Source: CBDDKS01 sp965230335
Lineage (GTDB): Bacteria; Pseudomonadota; Gammaproteobacteria; Enterobacterales; Kangiellaceae
NCBI GenBank assembly: GCA_965230335.1
Contig: CBDDKS010000006.1
Location: forward strand, 1,674,001-1,738,000
DNA: 64,000 bases
Direction: 5' to 3'
Every line of letters begins with the position of its first letter. The first letter of the stretch is position 1. The notes under the pieces are model-generated. The model saw nothing but the letters and a program-made list of their open reading frames with translations. It was not told the DNA's origin and searched no databases. The translations under genes were made by a program, and so were the position numbers. Below, in pieces: positions 35,893 through 43,996 of this stretch.

Positions 35893-36726
35893 ATGAATGC
35901 AAGTGTAGAAGCAGTAAACTTATCAGATACCTCACATGAGAATGGTTTTGATCCAAGTGTATTGGATGGTGAGGAAATTGCGATTAGAGTTGAAGATCTC
36001 AATTTATTTTATGGAGAAAAACAGGCACTTTATAATATAGACTTACATATCCCTGAGAAAAAAGTCACTGCTTTTATCGGTCCAAGTGGCTGCGGTAAGT
36101 CAACCTTACTTCGTTGCTTTAATCGTATGAATGATCTGGTAGATATTGCTCGTATTGAAGGTGCCATTAAATTAGAAAATAACAATATTTATAATCCCAA
36201 TGTAAATGTTGCTGAGTTACGCAGAAAAGTGGGTATGGTTTTTCAAAAGCCCAACCCATTTCCCAAAAGTATTTACGAAAATGTTGCTTACGGATTACGG
36301 CTTCAGGGAATTAATAAACGCAGTGTTTTGGATGAAGTCGTGGAATGGGCACTGAAAGGTGCTGCCTTATGGGATGAAGTAAAAGATCGATTAAATGAAA
36401 GTGCTTTAGGTATGTCAGGTGGCCAACAACAACGTTTAGTCATTGCCCGTGCCATTGCTGTTCAACCAGAAGTTTTATTACTGGATGAGCCTGCTTCGGC
36501 ACTTGATCCAATTTCTACATTAAAAATTGAAGAATTAATTCACGAACTGAAAGAACAATATACGATTGTGATTGTCACGCATAATATGCAACAGGCTGCT
36601 CGTGTTTCTGATTACACAGCGTTTTTGTATATGGGTGATATGGTAGAGTTTGATAAAACAGATATTATTTTTACCAATCCTAAAAAGAAAAAAACCGAAG
36701 ACTATATTACAGGCCGTTACGGTTAA
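35893..36726 (+). CDS. pstB: Phosphate ABC transporter ATPase PstB
   Basis: 277-residue ATPase subunit. Walker A is GPSGCGKST, the Q-loop is VFQKPNPFPKS, the signature is LGMSGGQQQR, Walker B is VLLLDEPASALDP and the switch His is in IVTHNMQQA. About 30 N-terminal residues precede the core. It works with PstC and PstA and, with PhoU, signals phosphate status to PhoR. Confidence 0.96.
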   Translation: MNASVEAVNLSDTSHENGFDPSVLDGEEIAIRVEDLNLFYGEKQALYNIDLHIPEKKVTAFIGPSGCGKSTLLRCFNRMNDLVDIARIEGAIKLENNNIYNPNVNVAELRRKVGMVFQKPNPFPKSIYENVAYGLRLQGINKRSVLDEVVEWALKGAALWDEVKDRLNESALGMSGGQQQRLVIARAIAVQPEVLLLDEPASALDPISTLKIEELIHELKEQYTIVIVTHNMQQAARVSDYTAFLYMGDMVEFDKTDIIFTNPKKKKTEDYITGRYG

Positions 36727-36761
36727 CTTAAAAAACCTTCAGATTATGGTGGGTCATTATT

Positions 36762-37499
36762 ATGTTAGATAAAAGCCAATTCACACAGCATATTTCAAGA
36801 CAATATAATGAAGATTTAGAAAATCTTCGTAACAAAGTTTTGGCGATGGGTGGATTAGTTGAAACACAAATCGAAGGTGCTTTGGAATCTTTAGCTCAGC
36901 TTGATGGTGATATGGCTAAAACAATCATCGAGACGGACAAAGTAGTCAATGGTTATGAAGTGGATATTGACGAAGAGTGCACACGTGTTGTTGCTAAACG
37001 TCAGCCTGCTGCGGCAGATCTTAGATTGATTATGGCAGTGATAAAAACCATCACTGATTTGGAAAGAATCGGTGATGAGGCTGAAAAAATTGCACGAATG
37101 GCAAGCCATATTGCCTTGAGTATGGATGACTTTATTCCCAAGAAAAAATATTTTGGCGCGGTAATGAACCTGGGACAATCTGTCTCCAAAATGTTGCATA
37201 ATGCTTTGGATGCATTTGCAAGATTAGATGTTGAAACTGCGTTGCATGTTGCTCAAAAAGAAGCTAAAGCAGATAAAGAATATGATGCAGTTATACGGCA
37301 ACTGATTACTTATATGATGGAAGATCCAAGAAGTATTTCTTCTGTTCTTGATGTGATGTGGTCCGCAAGAGCACTTGAACGAGTTGGTGATCATGCCCGG
37401 AATATTTCAGAATATGTGATTTATCTGGTAAAGGGCAAAGATGTTCGTCATGTCAGTCTAAAAGAAATGAAGCAAGTTGCTAAAGAAGATAATGAATAA
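36762..37499 (+). CDS. phoU: Phosphate signalling protein PhoU
   Basis: 245 residues, all-helical with the two PhoU repeats. Each has the E/DxxxD metal-binding type motif, seen in ITDLERIGDEAEKIARMA and ALERVGDHARNISEYV. It damps PhoR activity when phosphate is plentiful. It follows pstB by 35 bases in the operon. Confidence 0.96.
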   Translation: MLDKSQFTQHISRQYNEDLENLRNKVLAMGGLVETQIEGALESLAQLDGDMAKTIIETDKVVNGYEVDIDEECTRVVAKRQPAAADLRLIMAVIKTITDLERIGDEAEKIARMASHIALSMDDFIPKKKYFGAVMNLGQSVSKMLHNALDAFARLDVETALHVAQKEAKADKEYDAVIRQLITYMMEDPRSISSVLDVMWSARALERVGDHARNISEYVIYLVKGKDVRHVSLKEMKQVAKEDNE

Positions 37500-37554
37500 T
37501 ATAAGACATTTTTCCACTATTCGTTTTTAAAGTAAACATTGTACGGGGTAATAT

Positions 37555-38250
37555 ATGAATGCAACAGTGTTAGTTGTTGAAGATGAACCTGATATCAGAG
37601 AAATGCTGGTTTTTTCTCTGGAACAAGATGGTTACTCAACGCTACAGGCTGGTACTTCTGAAAGAGCGCTCTCTTTATTACAGGAAGAAATGATACCGGA
37701 TTTACTACTTGTCGACTGGATGTTGCCAGGTGCTACCGGTGTTGAACTAACCCGAAAAGTTAAAAAAAATAATCAACTGAAAGATATTCCGATTATTATG
37801 CTCACAGCTCGTGGGGATGAAAATGATCGGGTTAAAGGGTTAGACGCAGGCGCAGATGACTATATTGTCAAGCCATTTTCACCTAAAGAGCTGATGGCCC
37901 GTGTAAGAGCCGTATTAAGACGTACTGACTCTCCCATTGTTGAAGAAAAAATACTAAGAGTTGGTCGATTAAAACTGGATACCGTTAGTCATCGTGTTAT
38001 GGTGAATGGTGAAACCATAAAGTTAGGGCCAACAGAATACAAATTATTGTTATTCTTTTTAGAACATCCTGAACGGGTGTTTACTCGCACGCAATTGCTT
38101 GATGCTGTTTGGGGGCATCAGGTCATTGTTGAAGAAAGAACGGTGGACGTTCATATTCGTCGTTTACGCAAGGCTTTGAATGATTGTGGTATAAAAGAAT
38201 ATGTACAAACTGTACGAGGCTCGGGATATCGCTTTTCGCATAGAGCTTAG
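37555..38250 (+). CDS. phoB: Phosphate regulon response regulator PhoB
   Basis: 231 residues. The receiver domain has VEDEPDIREM and the phospho-acceptor Asp54 (LLVDWMLPG), with the conserved Lys in YIVKPFSPKEL. The OmpR-type winged-helix domain runs from about 130 (LGPTEYKLLLFFLEHPERV, RTVDVHIRRLRKAL). It binds the Pho boxes seen before pstC and pstS. It lies 55 bases after phoU with no Pho box of its own, so it is probably read from the pst promoter. Confidence 0.96.
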   Translation: MNATVLVVEDEPDIREMLVFSLEQDGYSTLQAGTSERALSLLQEEMIPDLLLVDWMLPGATGVELTRKVKKNNQLKDIPIIMLTARGDENDRVKGLDAGADDYIVKPFSPKELMARVRAVLRRTDSPIVEEKILRVGRLKLDTVSHRVMVNGETIKLGPTEYKLLLFFLEHPERVFTRTQLLDAVWGHQVIVEERTVDVHIRRLRKALNDCGIKEYVQTVRGSGYRFSHRA

Positions 38251-38311
38251 TATTAAATGTATTTGTATCATTTTAATACTGAAATATATCTGGTGATTGA
38301 GTTTTCAACGG

Positions 38312-39613
38312 ATGAATGACTTTCGCTATTGGACGGTAGAATTTTGGTTGATCATTATTATCGTGATAATGACAGTAATGGGAGGGGTATTAACGGGTTA
38401 TTTGGGAGAGTTTATATTTATTTTTGTTACGGGTTATTTATTATGGCATTTGCGTCAGATTTATCGTTTGCGTTATTGGTTAAATCGTTCCAGAAGTTTA
38501 TATCCCCCAGAGGCCATGGGTATTTGGAACGATATATTCCACAATATCTTTTTGTTACAGAAGCGCAATAGAAAATCCCGTAAACGGCTTACACGCATAT
38601 TAAATGAATTTCGTTTATCAACAGCAGCCTTACCTGATGGTGCTGTTGTGTTGGATCAACGCAGTGAAATTGTCTGGTTTAATAAATCAGCAGAAATTTT
38701 ATTGGATTTGAATCCCAGAAAAGATATTGGTCAGCGTATTACCAATTTAATTCGTTTTCCAAAATTTATTGAATTTGAATCACAAGACAGTTATTCATTG
38801 CCATTGGAAATGCCTTCACCTCATGATAATAATATTCACTTGAGTGTAAGAATTGTTCCTTATAGCAAAAATCAACGATTACTGATTGCCCGGAATATTA
38901 CCCGCCTGCATCATCTGGAAAAAGTAAGAAAAGATTTTGTTGCCAATGTTTCCCATGAATTGAGGAGTCCTTTAACCGTCATTTCAGGATATATTGAGTT
39001 AATGAGGGATGCTGAAGAACAATTGCCGAAGCAATATCACAAACCTCTCAAGCACATGGAAGATCAAGTGACTCGAATGAATAGTCTGGTGGATGATTTA
39101 TTAACTTTGTCACAATTGGAATCTGGCAGTACAAAATTAGAAAAACAAACCATAAATGTCGCTGCTGTGTTGGAACGTATTGAAAAAGATGCCCAGGATT
39201 TAAGCCAGAACAAACATCAGATCGAGTTATTGATAGAAACGCATACCAGTATAGAAGGTCATGAAAAAGAAATAGAAAGTGCTTTCTCGAATTTGATATT
39301 TAATGCCATACGTTATACACCAGAAGGTGGAAAAATAACCATTAGCTGGATAAAAACACAGGAATATTTGGAAATGAGTGTGCGTGATACAGGGCCGGGC
39401 ATTGAAGCGGCGCATATTCCCAGATTAACCGAACGATTTTACCGCGTGGATAATGGGCGTTCCAGAAAAGATGGTGGAACAGGATTGGGGCTTGCTATTG
39501 TGAAACATGTATTGGAAAGGCATGATGCGGGTTTAAGTATTGAAAGTGAGGTGGGTAAAGGGAGTGAGTTTAAATGTCTTTTTCCATTACAGCCGTTTAA
39601 AAAAAACCTATAA
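38312..39613 (+). CDS. phoR: Phosphate regulon sensor kinase PhoR
   Basis: About 433 residues from the ATG at 38312; a TTG at 38297 is possible but less likely. Two N-terminal membrane segments with almost no periplasmic loop are followed by a PAS-like domain (about 95-185). The HisKA domain has FVANVSHELRSPLTVI and the ATPase domain has NLIFNAIRYTPEGG, VRDTGPGIE and GGTGLGLAIVKH. Lack of an external sensor fits PhoR, which reads transporter state through PhoU. Confidence 0.95.
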   Translation: MNDFRYWTVEFWLIIIIVIMTVMGGVLTGYLGEFIFIFVTGYLLWHLRQIYRLRYWLNRSRSLYPPEAMGIWNDIFHNIFLLQKRNRKSRKRLTRILNEFRLSTAALPDGAVVLDQRSEIVWFNKSAEILLDLNPRKDIGQRITNLIRFPKFIEFESQDSYSLPLEMPSPHDNNIHLSVRIVPYSKNQRLLIARNITRLHHLEKVRKDFVANVSHELRSPLTVISGYIELMRDAEEQLPKQYHKPLKHMEDQVTRMNSLVDDLLTLSQLESGSTKLEKQTINVAAVLERIEKDAQDLSQNKHQIELLIETHTSIEGHEKEIESAFSNLIFNAIRYTPEGGKITISWIKTQEYLEMSVRDTGPGIEAAHIPRLTERFYRVDNGRSRKDGGTGLGLAIVKHVLERHDAGLSIESEVGKGSEFKCLFPLQPFKKNL

Positions 39614-39671
39614 ATCTCAAAATATGAATATTAAGGAAATTTGACCATAATATGACATATTTCTTTAAGTG

Positions 39672-39705
39672 CTGTCATAAAAAAGTCATATTAGCTAGCT
39701 AATAT
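39672..39705 (+). promoter_or_regulatory. Pho box and promoter of pstS
   Basis: CTGTCAT (39672-39678) and AAGTCAT (39683-39689) are spaced by four A residues, a near-consensus PhoB site. A -10-like TAATAT lies at 39700-39705, ten bases downstream, which is the expected distance. It gives pstS its own phosphate-starvation promoter. Confidence 0.85.
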
Positions 39706-39771
39706 GCACGTGGAATATTAAAAAATCCTAACTTAATCCATTTTATTCAATTTTCATTTTTTGGAGATGCT

Positions 39772-40722
39772 ATGAAATTATTAAAACACCTTGCTTTATT
39801 GGCTTCATTATGTGCTGCACCTTTATTTGCAGCAGGGGTAGACAGCAAATTAGCTGATTATAAAAAAGTCAGTGGTATTTCTGGTAATTTGTCCAGTGTT
39901 GGTTCAGATACCTTGGCAAACCTTATGACATTATGGGCTGAAGAGTACAAGCGCCAATATCCTAACGTTAATATTCAAATTCAAGCAGCGGGCTCTTCAA
40001 CAGCACCTCCTGCATTAACTGAAGGGACTTCTCAGTTTGGTCCTATGAGCCGAAAAATGAAATCAAAAGAAACCACAGCTTTTGAGAAAAAACATGGCTA
40101 TAAACCAACACCTATCCGAGTGGCTATTGACGCTTTGGCTGTTTATGTGAATAAAGACAACCCAATTAAAGGGTTAACTATTCCTCAAGTCGATGCTATT
40201 TTTTCTTCAACCAGAAAATGTCGAGGAAAAAAAGACATCACCTCCTGGGATGATCTGGGTATTAAAGGGTTAGGTGATATCCAACTTTATGGTCGTAACT
40301 CTGTATCAGGTACTTATGGCTATTTTAAAAAGAAAGCCTTATGTAAAGGTGATTACAAGAACAGTGTGAACGAACAACCTGGTTCAGCAGCGGTTGTACA
40401 GGCAATCAGCCAATCAAAAAATGGTATTGGTTACTCAGGCATGGGCTATAAAACGGCAGGTGTTCGTTTAGTACCTCTTGCTAAAAAACCAGGCCAGCCT
40501 TACATTGAAGCTAATACAGAAAACGCTTTAACTGGTGATTTCCCATTAAGTCGATACTTATATGTTTATGTGAATAAGCATCCTAATAAACCACTTCCTC
40601 CTTTAGAAAGAGAGTTTATTAAAATGGTATTAGCCAAAGTAGGTCAACATGTTGTACTTAAAGATGGTTATATTCCATTACCTGCTAAAGTTGCTAAAGA
40701 AGAATTAGCAAAGTTGAAGTAG
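39772..40722 (+). CDS. pstS: Phosphate ABC transporter substrate-binding protein PstS
   Basis: Periplasmic phosphate-binding protein of 316 residues with signal peptide MKLLKHLALLASLCAAPLFA. Ligand motifs are SSVGSDTLANL, AAGSSTAPPALTEG and YGRNSVSGTYGYF. A single Cys pair (RKCRGKKD and KALCKGD) may form a disulfide. It is of the PstS/SphX subgroup common in marine bacteria rather than E. coli type. The gene is at the 3' end of the locus, after phoR, with its own Pho box and a strong terminator. Confidence 0.94.
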   Translation: MKLLKHLALLASLCAAPLFAAGVDSKLADYKKVSGISGNLSSVGSDTLANLMTLWAEEYKRQYPNVNIQIQAAGSSTAPPALTEGTSQFGPMSRKMKSKETTAFEKKHGYKPTPIRVAIDALAVYVNKDNPIKGLTIPQVDAIFSSTRKCRGKKDITSWDDLGIKGLGDIQLYGRNSVSGTYGYFKKKALCKGDYKNSVNEQPGSAAVVQAISQSKNGIGYSGMGYKTAGVRLVPLAKKPGQPYIEANTENALTGDFPLSRYLYVYVNKHPNKPLPPLEREFIKMVLAKVGQHVVLKDGYIPLPAKVAKEELAKLK

Positions 40723-40740
40723 TCGACACATTTGATGTTG

Positions 40741-40771
40741 AAAAAGGCCGCTATATCAGCGGCCTTTTTTG
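40741..40771 (+). terminator. Rho-independent terminator after pstS
   Basis: A perfect 12-bp stem, AAAAAGGCCGCT (40741-40752) with AGCGGCCTTTTT (40758-40769), a five-base loop and a T run. It ends the pho/pst locus. Confidence 0.93.
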
Positions 40772-40897
40772 TGCCTCTAATAAACCCTTATAATATCCCT
40801 ATTTACAAGAAGGTCTTTGCCTTTTGCAGTGAATAAAATTAGAGTAGAATACCCGGCCAAATCTTTTACGTTATTTTTATTTGAATAGAGGTAGTCC

Positions 40898-41404
40898 ATG
40901 ACTGATAAATTTGTTGCCATTTTAATGGGGTCCGATTCTGATTTGCCTGTAATGCAATCGGCTTACGATATTTTAAAAAAGTTAGATATTCCGGTTGAGA
41001 TGAAGATTTCATCGGCCCACAGAACCCCTCAAGCAACCCATACTTATGTGAAGGATGCAGAGTCCCGAGGTTGTCAGGCATTTATTTGTGCAGCTGGCAT
41101 GGCTGCTCATCTTGCTGGTACAGTGGCTGGCTTAACAACTCGTCCTGTGATTGGCGTGCCTTTAGAAAGTGGGCCATTGAAGGGGAATGATGCTTTGTAT
41201 TCCACAGTACAAATGCCAGGCGGTATACCGGTTGCTACGGTAGCTATTGGTAAAGCGGGCGCTCAAAATGCAGCTTACTTATCCGCACAAATTTTAGCTT
41301 TATCAGATGATGCGGTTGCTGAGAGAGTAAAAGCTGAGCGTCAGTCTCGTTCTGATGCAGTGATTGAAAAAGACAAACAGCTGCAAGCACAGCTTCAAGG
41401 TTAA
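40898..41404 (+). CDS. purE: N5-carboxyaminoimidazole ribonucleotide mutase PurE
   Basis: 168-residue class I PurE, which converts N5-CAIR to CAIR in purine synthesis. The typical opening is ILMGSDSDLPVM, followed by SAHRTPQATHTYV with the catalytic His and AGMAAHLAGTVAGLTTRPVIGVP. The last 15 residues are charged. purK, its usual partner, is not in the neighbourhood; tsaC follows 10 bases downstream. Confidence 0.96.
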   Translation: MTDKFVAILMGSDSDLPVMQSAYDILKKLDIPVEMKISSAHRTPQATHTYVKDAESRGCQAFICAAGMAAHLAGTVAGLTTRPVIGVPLESGPLKGNDALYSTVQMPGGIPVATVAIGKAGAQNAAYLSAQILALSDDAVAERVKAERQSRSDAVIEKDKQLQAQLQG

Positions 41405-41414
41405 TCAATCATTA

Positions 41415-41963
41415 ATGGGTCTTTGGCCGGTTTTAAAAGCAGCCAATGTTATCGAGGCCGGTGGTGTTATTGCTTATCCAACAGAGACCATTTGGGGATT
41501 CGGCTGTGATCCCTGGAATCAGGAGGCTGTTTTACATTTATTAGCTGTAAAACAGCGTCCAATAGACAAAGGATTGATACTGCTGATTAGTGATTGGCAG
41601 CAGGCAGGCTCTTTAATCACACCCTTATCTTCCGAGTTGCAGCAACGCCTGAAAATGGAAACTGCTAAGCCCATCACCTGGGTTTTGCCAGTATCCGAAC
41701 ATGTGCCTAACTGGTTAACCGGAGGGCGTGATACCATCGCTATTCGGCGCACAACACATCCTTTTTGTATAGAATTATGTCATCGTATTGGGCCCATTGT
41801 TTCCACCAGTGCCAATCATTCCCAGGGTTTAGCTGCGCGCAGTCGCTGGCAATGTATTCGGCAATTCAGGCAACAACTGGACTGGATTGCACCAGGTGAA
41901 AGTTTGGGGCAGGCGTCATCCAGTATTCGTGATGCCATATCAGGGCAGTGGTATCGTCATTAA
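41415..41963 (+). CDS. tsaC: Threonylcarbamoyl-AMP synthase TsaC (YrdC/Sua5 family)
   Basis: 182 residues; it makes threonylcarbamoyl-AMP for the t6A modification of tRNA. I chose the ATG at 41415, 10 bases after purE. The frame is open to 41364, inside purE. Motifs are GGVIAYPTETIWGFGCDP, KQRPIDKGLILL, RRTTHPFCIELC and PIVSTSANHSQGLAARS, as expected. The short length without a Sua5 domain makes it TsaC. hemF follows after 28 bases, a common gammaproteobacterial order. Confidence 0.93.
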   Translation: MGLWPVLKAANVIEAGGVIAYPTETIWGFGCDPWNQEAVLHLLAVKQRPIDKGLILLISDWQQAGSLITPLSSELQQRLKMETAKPITWVLPVSEHVPNWLTGGRDTIAIRRTTHPFCIELCHRIGPIVSTSANHSQGLAARSRWQCIRQFRQQLDWIAPGESLGQASSSIRDAISGQWYRH

Positions 41964-41991
41964 TTTTTGAATCAGTAGAGTTTTTTTCATT

Positions 41992-42918
41992 ATGTCCATT
42001 GATAAAGAGCGTGTTAAAGCGTATTTTTGTAGATTACAAGATCATATTTGTGAAGCCTTACAGAGAGAAGAGGGCGAAAAAGTATTTCGGGAAGATCGAT
42101 GGCAAAGGCAGGAAGGCGGCGGTGGTATTTCCCGTGTACTTGAAGGTGGTGCGGTGATTGAAAAAGGGGGCGTGAACTTTTCCCATGTGACGGGAGCGGC
42201 TTTGCCACCCTCTGCAACAGCGACACGACCAGAATTAGCAGGACGATCATTTGAGGCCATGGGGGTTTCACTGGTTATTCATCCTAAAAATCCTTATGCA
42301 CCCACATCACATATGAATGTGCGTTTTTTCATTGCAGAATCAGACAATGAACAGCCCATTTGGTGGTTTGGTGGCGGTTTTGATTTAACGCCTTATTATG
42401 GGTTTGATGAAGACTGTCAGCATTGGCATCAAATGGCTGCACAGGCTTGTCAGCAGATGGATGAATCCTTATACCCTGAATTTAAACAAGCGTGTGATGA
42501 GTATTTTCATATTCGTCATCGCAATGAAGCACGAGGTATTGGTGGATTATTTTTTGATGATTTTAATCGATGGGACTTTGAAAAAAGTTTTGAATTAACG
42601 CGAGCCATAGGCGATCATTATTTATTGGCTTATTTACCTATTCTGCAGAAACGTAAATCCATGGAATATGGTGAACGGGAAATTGAGTTTCAGCATTATC
42701 GCCGGGGGCGTTATGTTGAGTTTAATTTAGTCTATGACCGAGGGACTTTATTTGGTTTGCAAACAGGAGGCCGCACAGAATCCATACTCATGTCTTTACC
42801 AGCACATGTCAGTTGGCGATATGATTGGCATCCTCCCGAAGGGTCGCCAGAGGCCTTACTCTATGAGCGCTATCTGGTGCCCAGAAATTGGCTTACAAAT
42901 GATATGGACTTGTCATAA
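41992..42918 (+). CDS. hemF: Oxygen-dependent coproporphyrinogen III oxidase HemF
   Basis: 308 residues; oxidative decarboxylation of coproporphyrinogen III in haem synthesis, which needs O2 and so supports an aerobic lifestyle. Landmarks are the RWQRQEGGGGISRVLEGG stretch, a metal/substrate His in NPYAPTSHMNVRFF, WWFGGGFDLTPYYGF, and the C-terminal YVEFNLVYDRGTLFGLQTGGRTESILMSLP. It is followed by hemB, the second haem gene here. Confidence 0.97.
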   Translation: MSIDKERVKAYFCRLQDHICEALQREEGEKVFREDRWQRQEGGGGISRVLEGGAVIEKGGVNFSHVTGAALPPSATATRPELAGRSFEAMGVSLVIHPKNPYAPTSHMNVRFFIAESDNEQPIWWFGGGFDLTPYYGFDEDCQHWHQMAAQACQQMDESLYPEFKQACDEYFHIRHRNEARGIGGLFFDDFNRWDFEKSFELTRAIGDHYLLAYLPILQKRKSMEYGEREIEFQHYRRGRYVEFNLVYDRGTLFGLQTGGRTESILMSLPAHVSWRYDWHPPEGSPEALLYERYLVPRNWLTNDMDLS

Positions 42919-42973
42919 TATTGTGTTATAAATATCACATAATGATCGGTATATGTGAGAGGAGTGTTTGGTA

Positions 42974-43978
42974 TTGAGCTTAACCACCGGAAAATATCCA
43001 TTTGTACGTAAACGTCGCAATCGCAGCGATGATTTTATTCGTGATTTGGTGGCTGAACATCATGTGTCAGTGAATGATTTGATTTATCCGATGTTTCTTC
43101 TGCCAGGAGAAAATCAACAACATGATATTTCTTCCATGCCAGACATTCATCGTCTATCCGCTGATCATTGCCTTAAGGAAGTAGAACATCTGGTGAATTT
43201 AGGGATAAAAGCCATCGTATTGTTTCCAGTAATTGATTCTGCGGAAAAAACGCTAACAGCAGAAACATCCTATGATCCTAATGGATTGGTACAAACAACG
43301 GTTCGATTATTAAAAGATCATTTTCCCGAGATGGGTGTGATTACTGATGTGGCATTGGATCCTTATACGTCCCATGGTCAAGATGGCATTATTGATAAGA
43401 ATGGTTATGTGTTGAATGATGAAACCATTGAGATTTTAATGAAACAGGCCTTGTCTCATGCAGATGCTGGCGCTGATATTGTTGCACCTTCCGATATGAT
43501 GGATGGACGCATTGGTGCTATTCGCAATATATTGGAAGTTGAAGGCTTTGTGAATACAAAAATTCTGGCTTATTCAGCAAAATATGCTTCACATTTTTAT
43601 GGACCATTTCGTGAAGCGGTCAGCTCAGCATCATCACTGGGTAAAAGTGATAAAAAGAGCTATCAAATGGATCCGGCAAATACAAATGAGGCACTACATG
43701 AAATAGCCATGGATATTGAAGAAGGTGCAGATTTGATCATGGTTAAACCAGGATTACCTTATTTGGATATTATTGCTCAGGCAAAAGCAGCGTTTAAAGT
43801 TCCTGTTTTTGCCTACCAGGTGAGTGGAGAATATGCAATGTTAAAGGCAGCCAGTCAGGCAGGTTGGTTGCAAGAGAAAGAAGTGGTAATGGAAACATTG
43901 ATTGCTTTTAAACGCGCAGGAACTGATGCCGTACTGTCTTACTATGCAAAAGAAATAGCCCATTGGCTGAGTCAATAA
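42974..43978 (+). CDS. hemB: Delta-aminolevulinic acid dehydratase (porphobilinogen synthase) HemB
   Basis: About 334 residues; condenses two aminolevulinate molecules to porphobilinogen. The two active lysines are in AYSAKYASHFYGPFR and MVKPGLPYLDI. DVALDPYTSHGQDG lacks the zinc cysteines, so this is the magnesium-type enzyme. No ATG fits. TTG at 42974 lies 9 bases after a strong GAGAGGAG, whereas TTG at 42968 is only 3 bases after it, so I prefer 42974. Sixteen bases before ppk. Confidence 0.95.
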   Translation: MSLTTGKYPFVRKRRNRSDDFIRDLVAEHHVSVNDLIYPMFLLPGENQQHDISSMPDIHRLSADHCLKEVEHLVNLGIKAIVLFPVIDSAEKTLTAETSYDPNGLVQTTVRLLKDHFPEMGVITDVALDPYTSHGQDGIIDKNGYVLNDETIEILMKQALSHADAGADIVAPSDMMDGRIGAIRNILEVEGFVNTKILAYSAKYASHFYGPFREAVSSASSLGKSDKKSYQMDPANTNEALHEIAMDIEEGADLIMVKPGLPYLDIIAQAKAAFKVPVFAYQVSGEYAMLKAASQAGWLQEKEVVMETLIAFKRAGTDAVLSYYAKEIAHWLSQ

Positions 43979-43996
43979 AAAATCCAGAGGTAATTG

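Noticed and set aside
42014..42271. Antisense open frames over hemF and other genes
   Set aside because: They are shadows of well-identified genes on the other strand without signals of their own.
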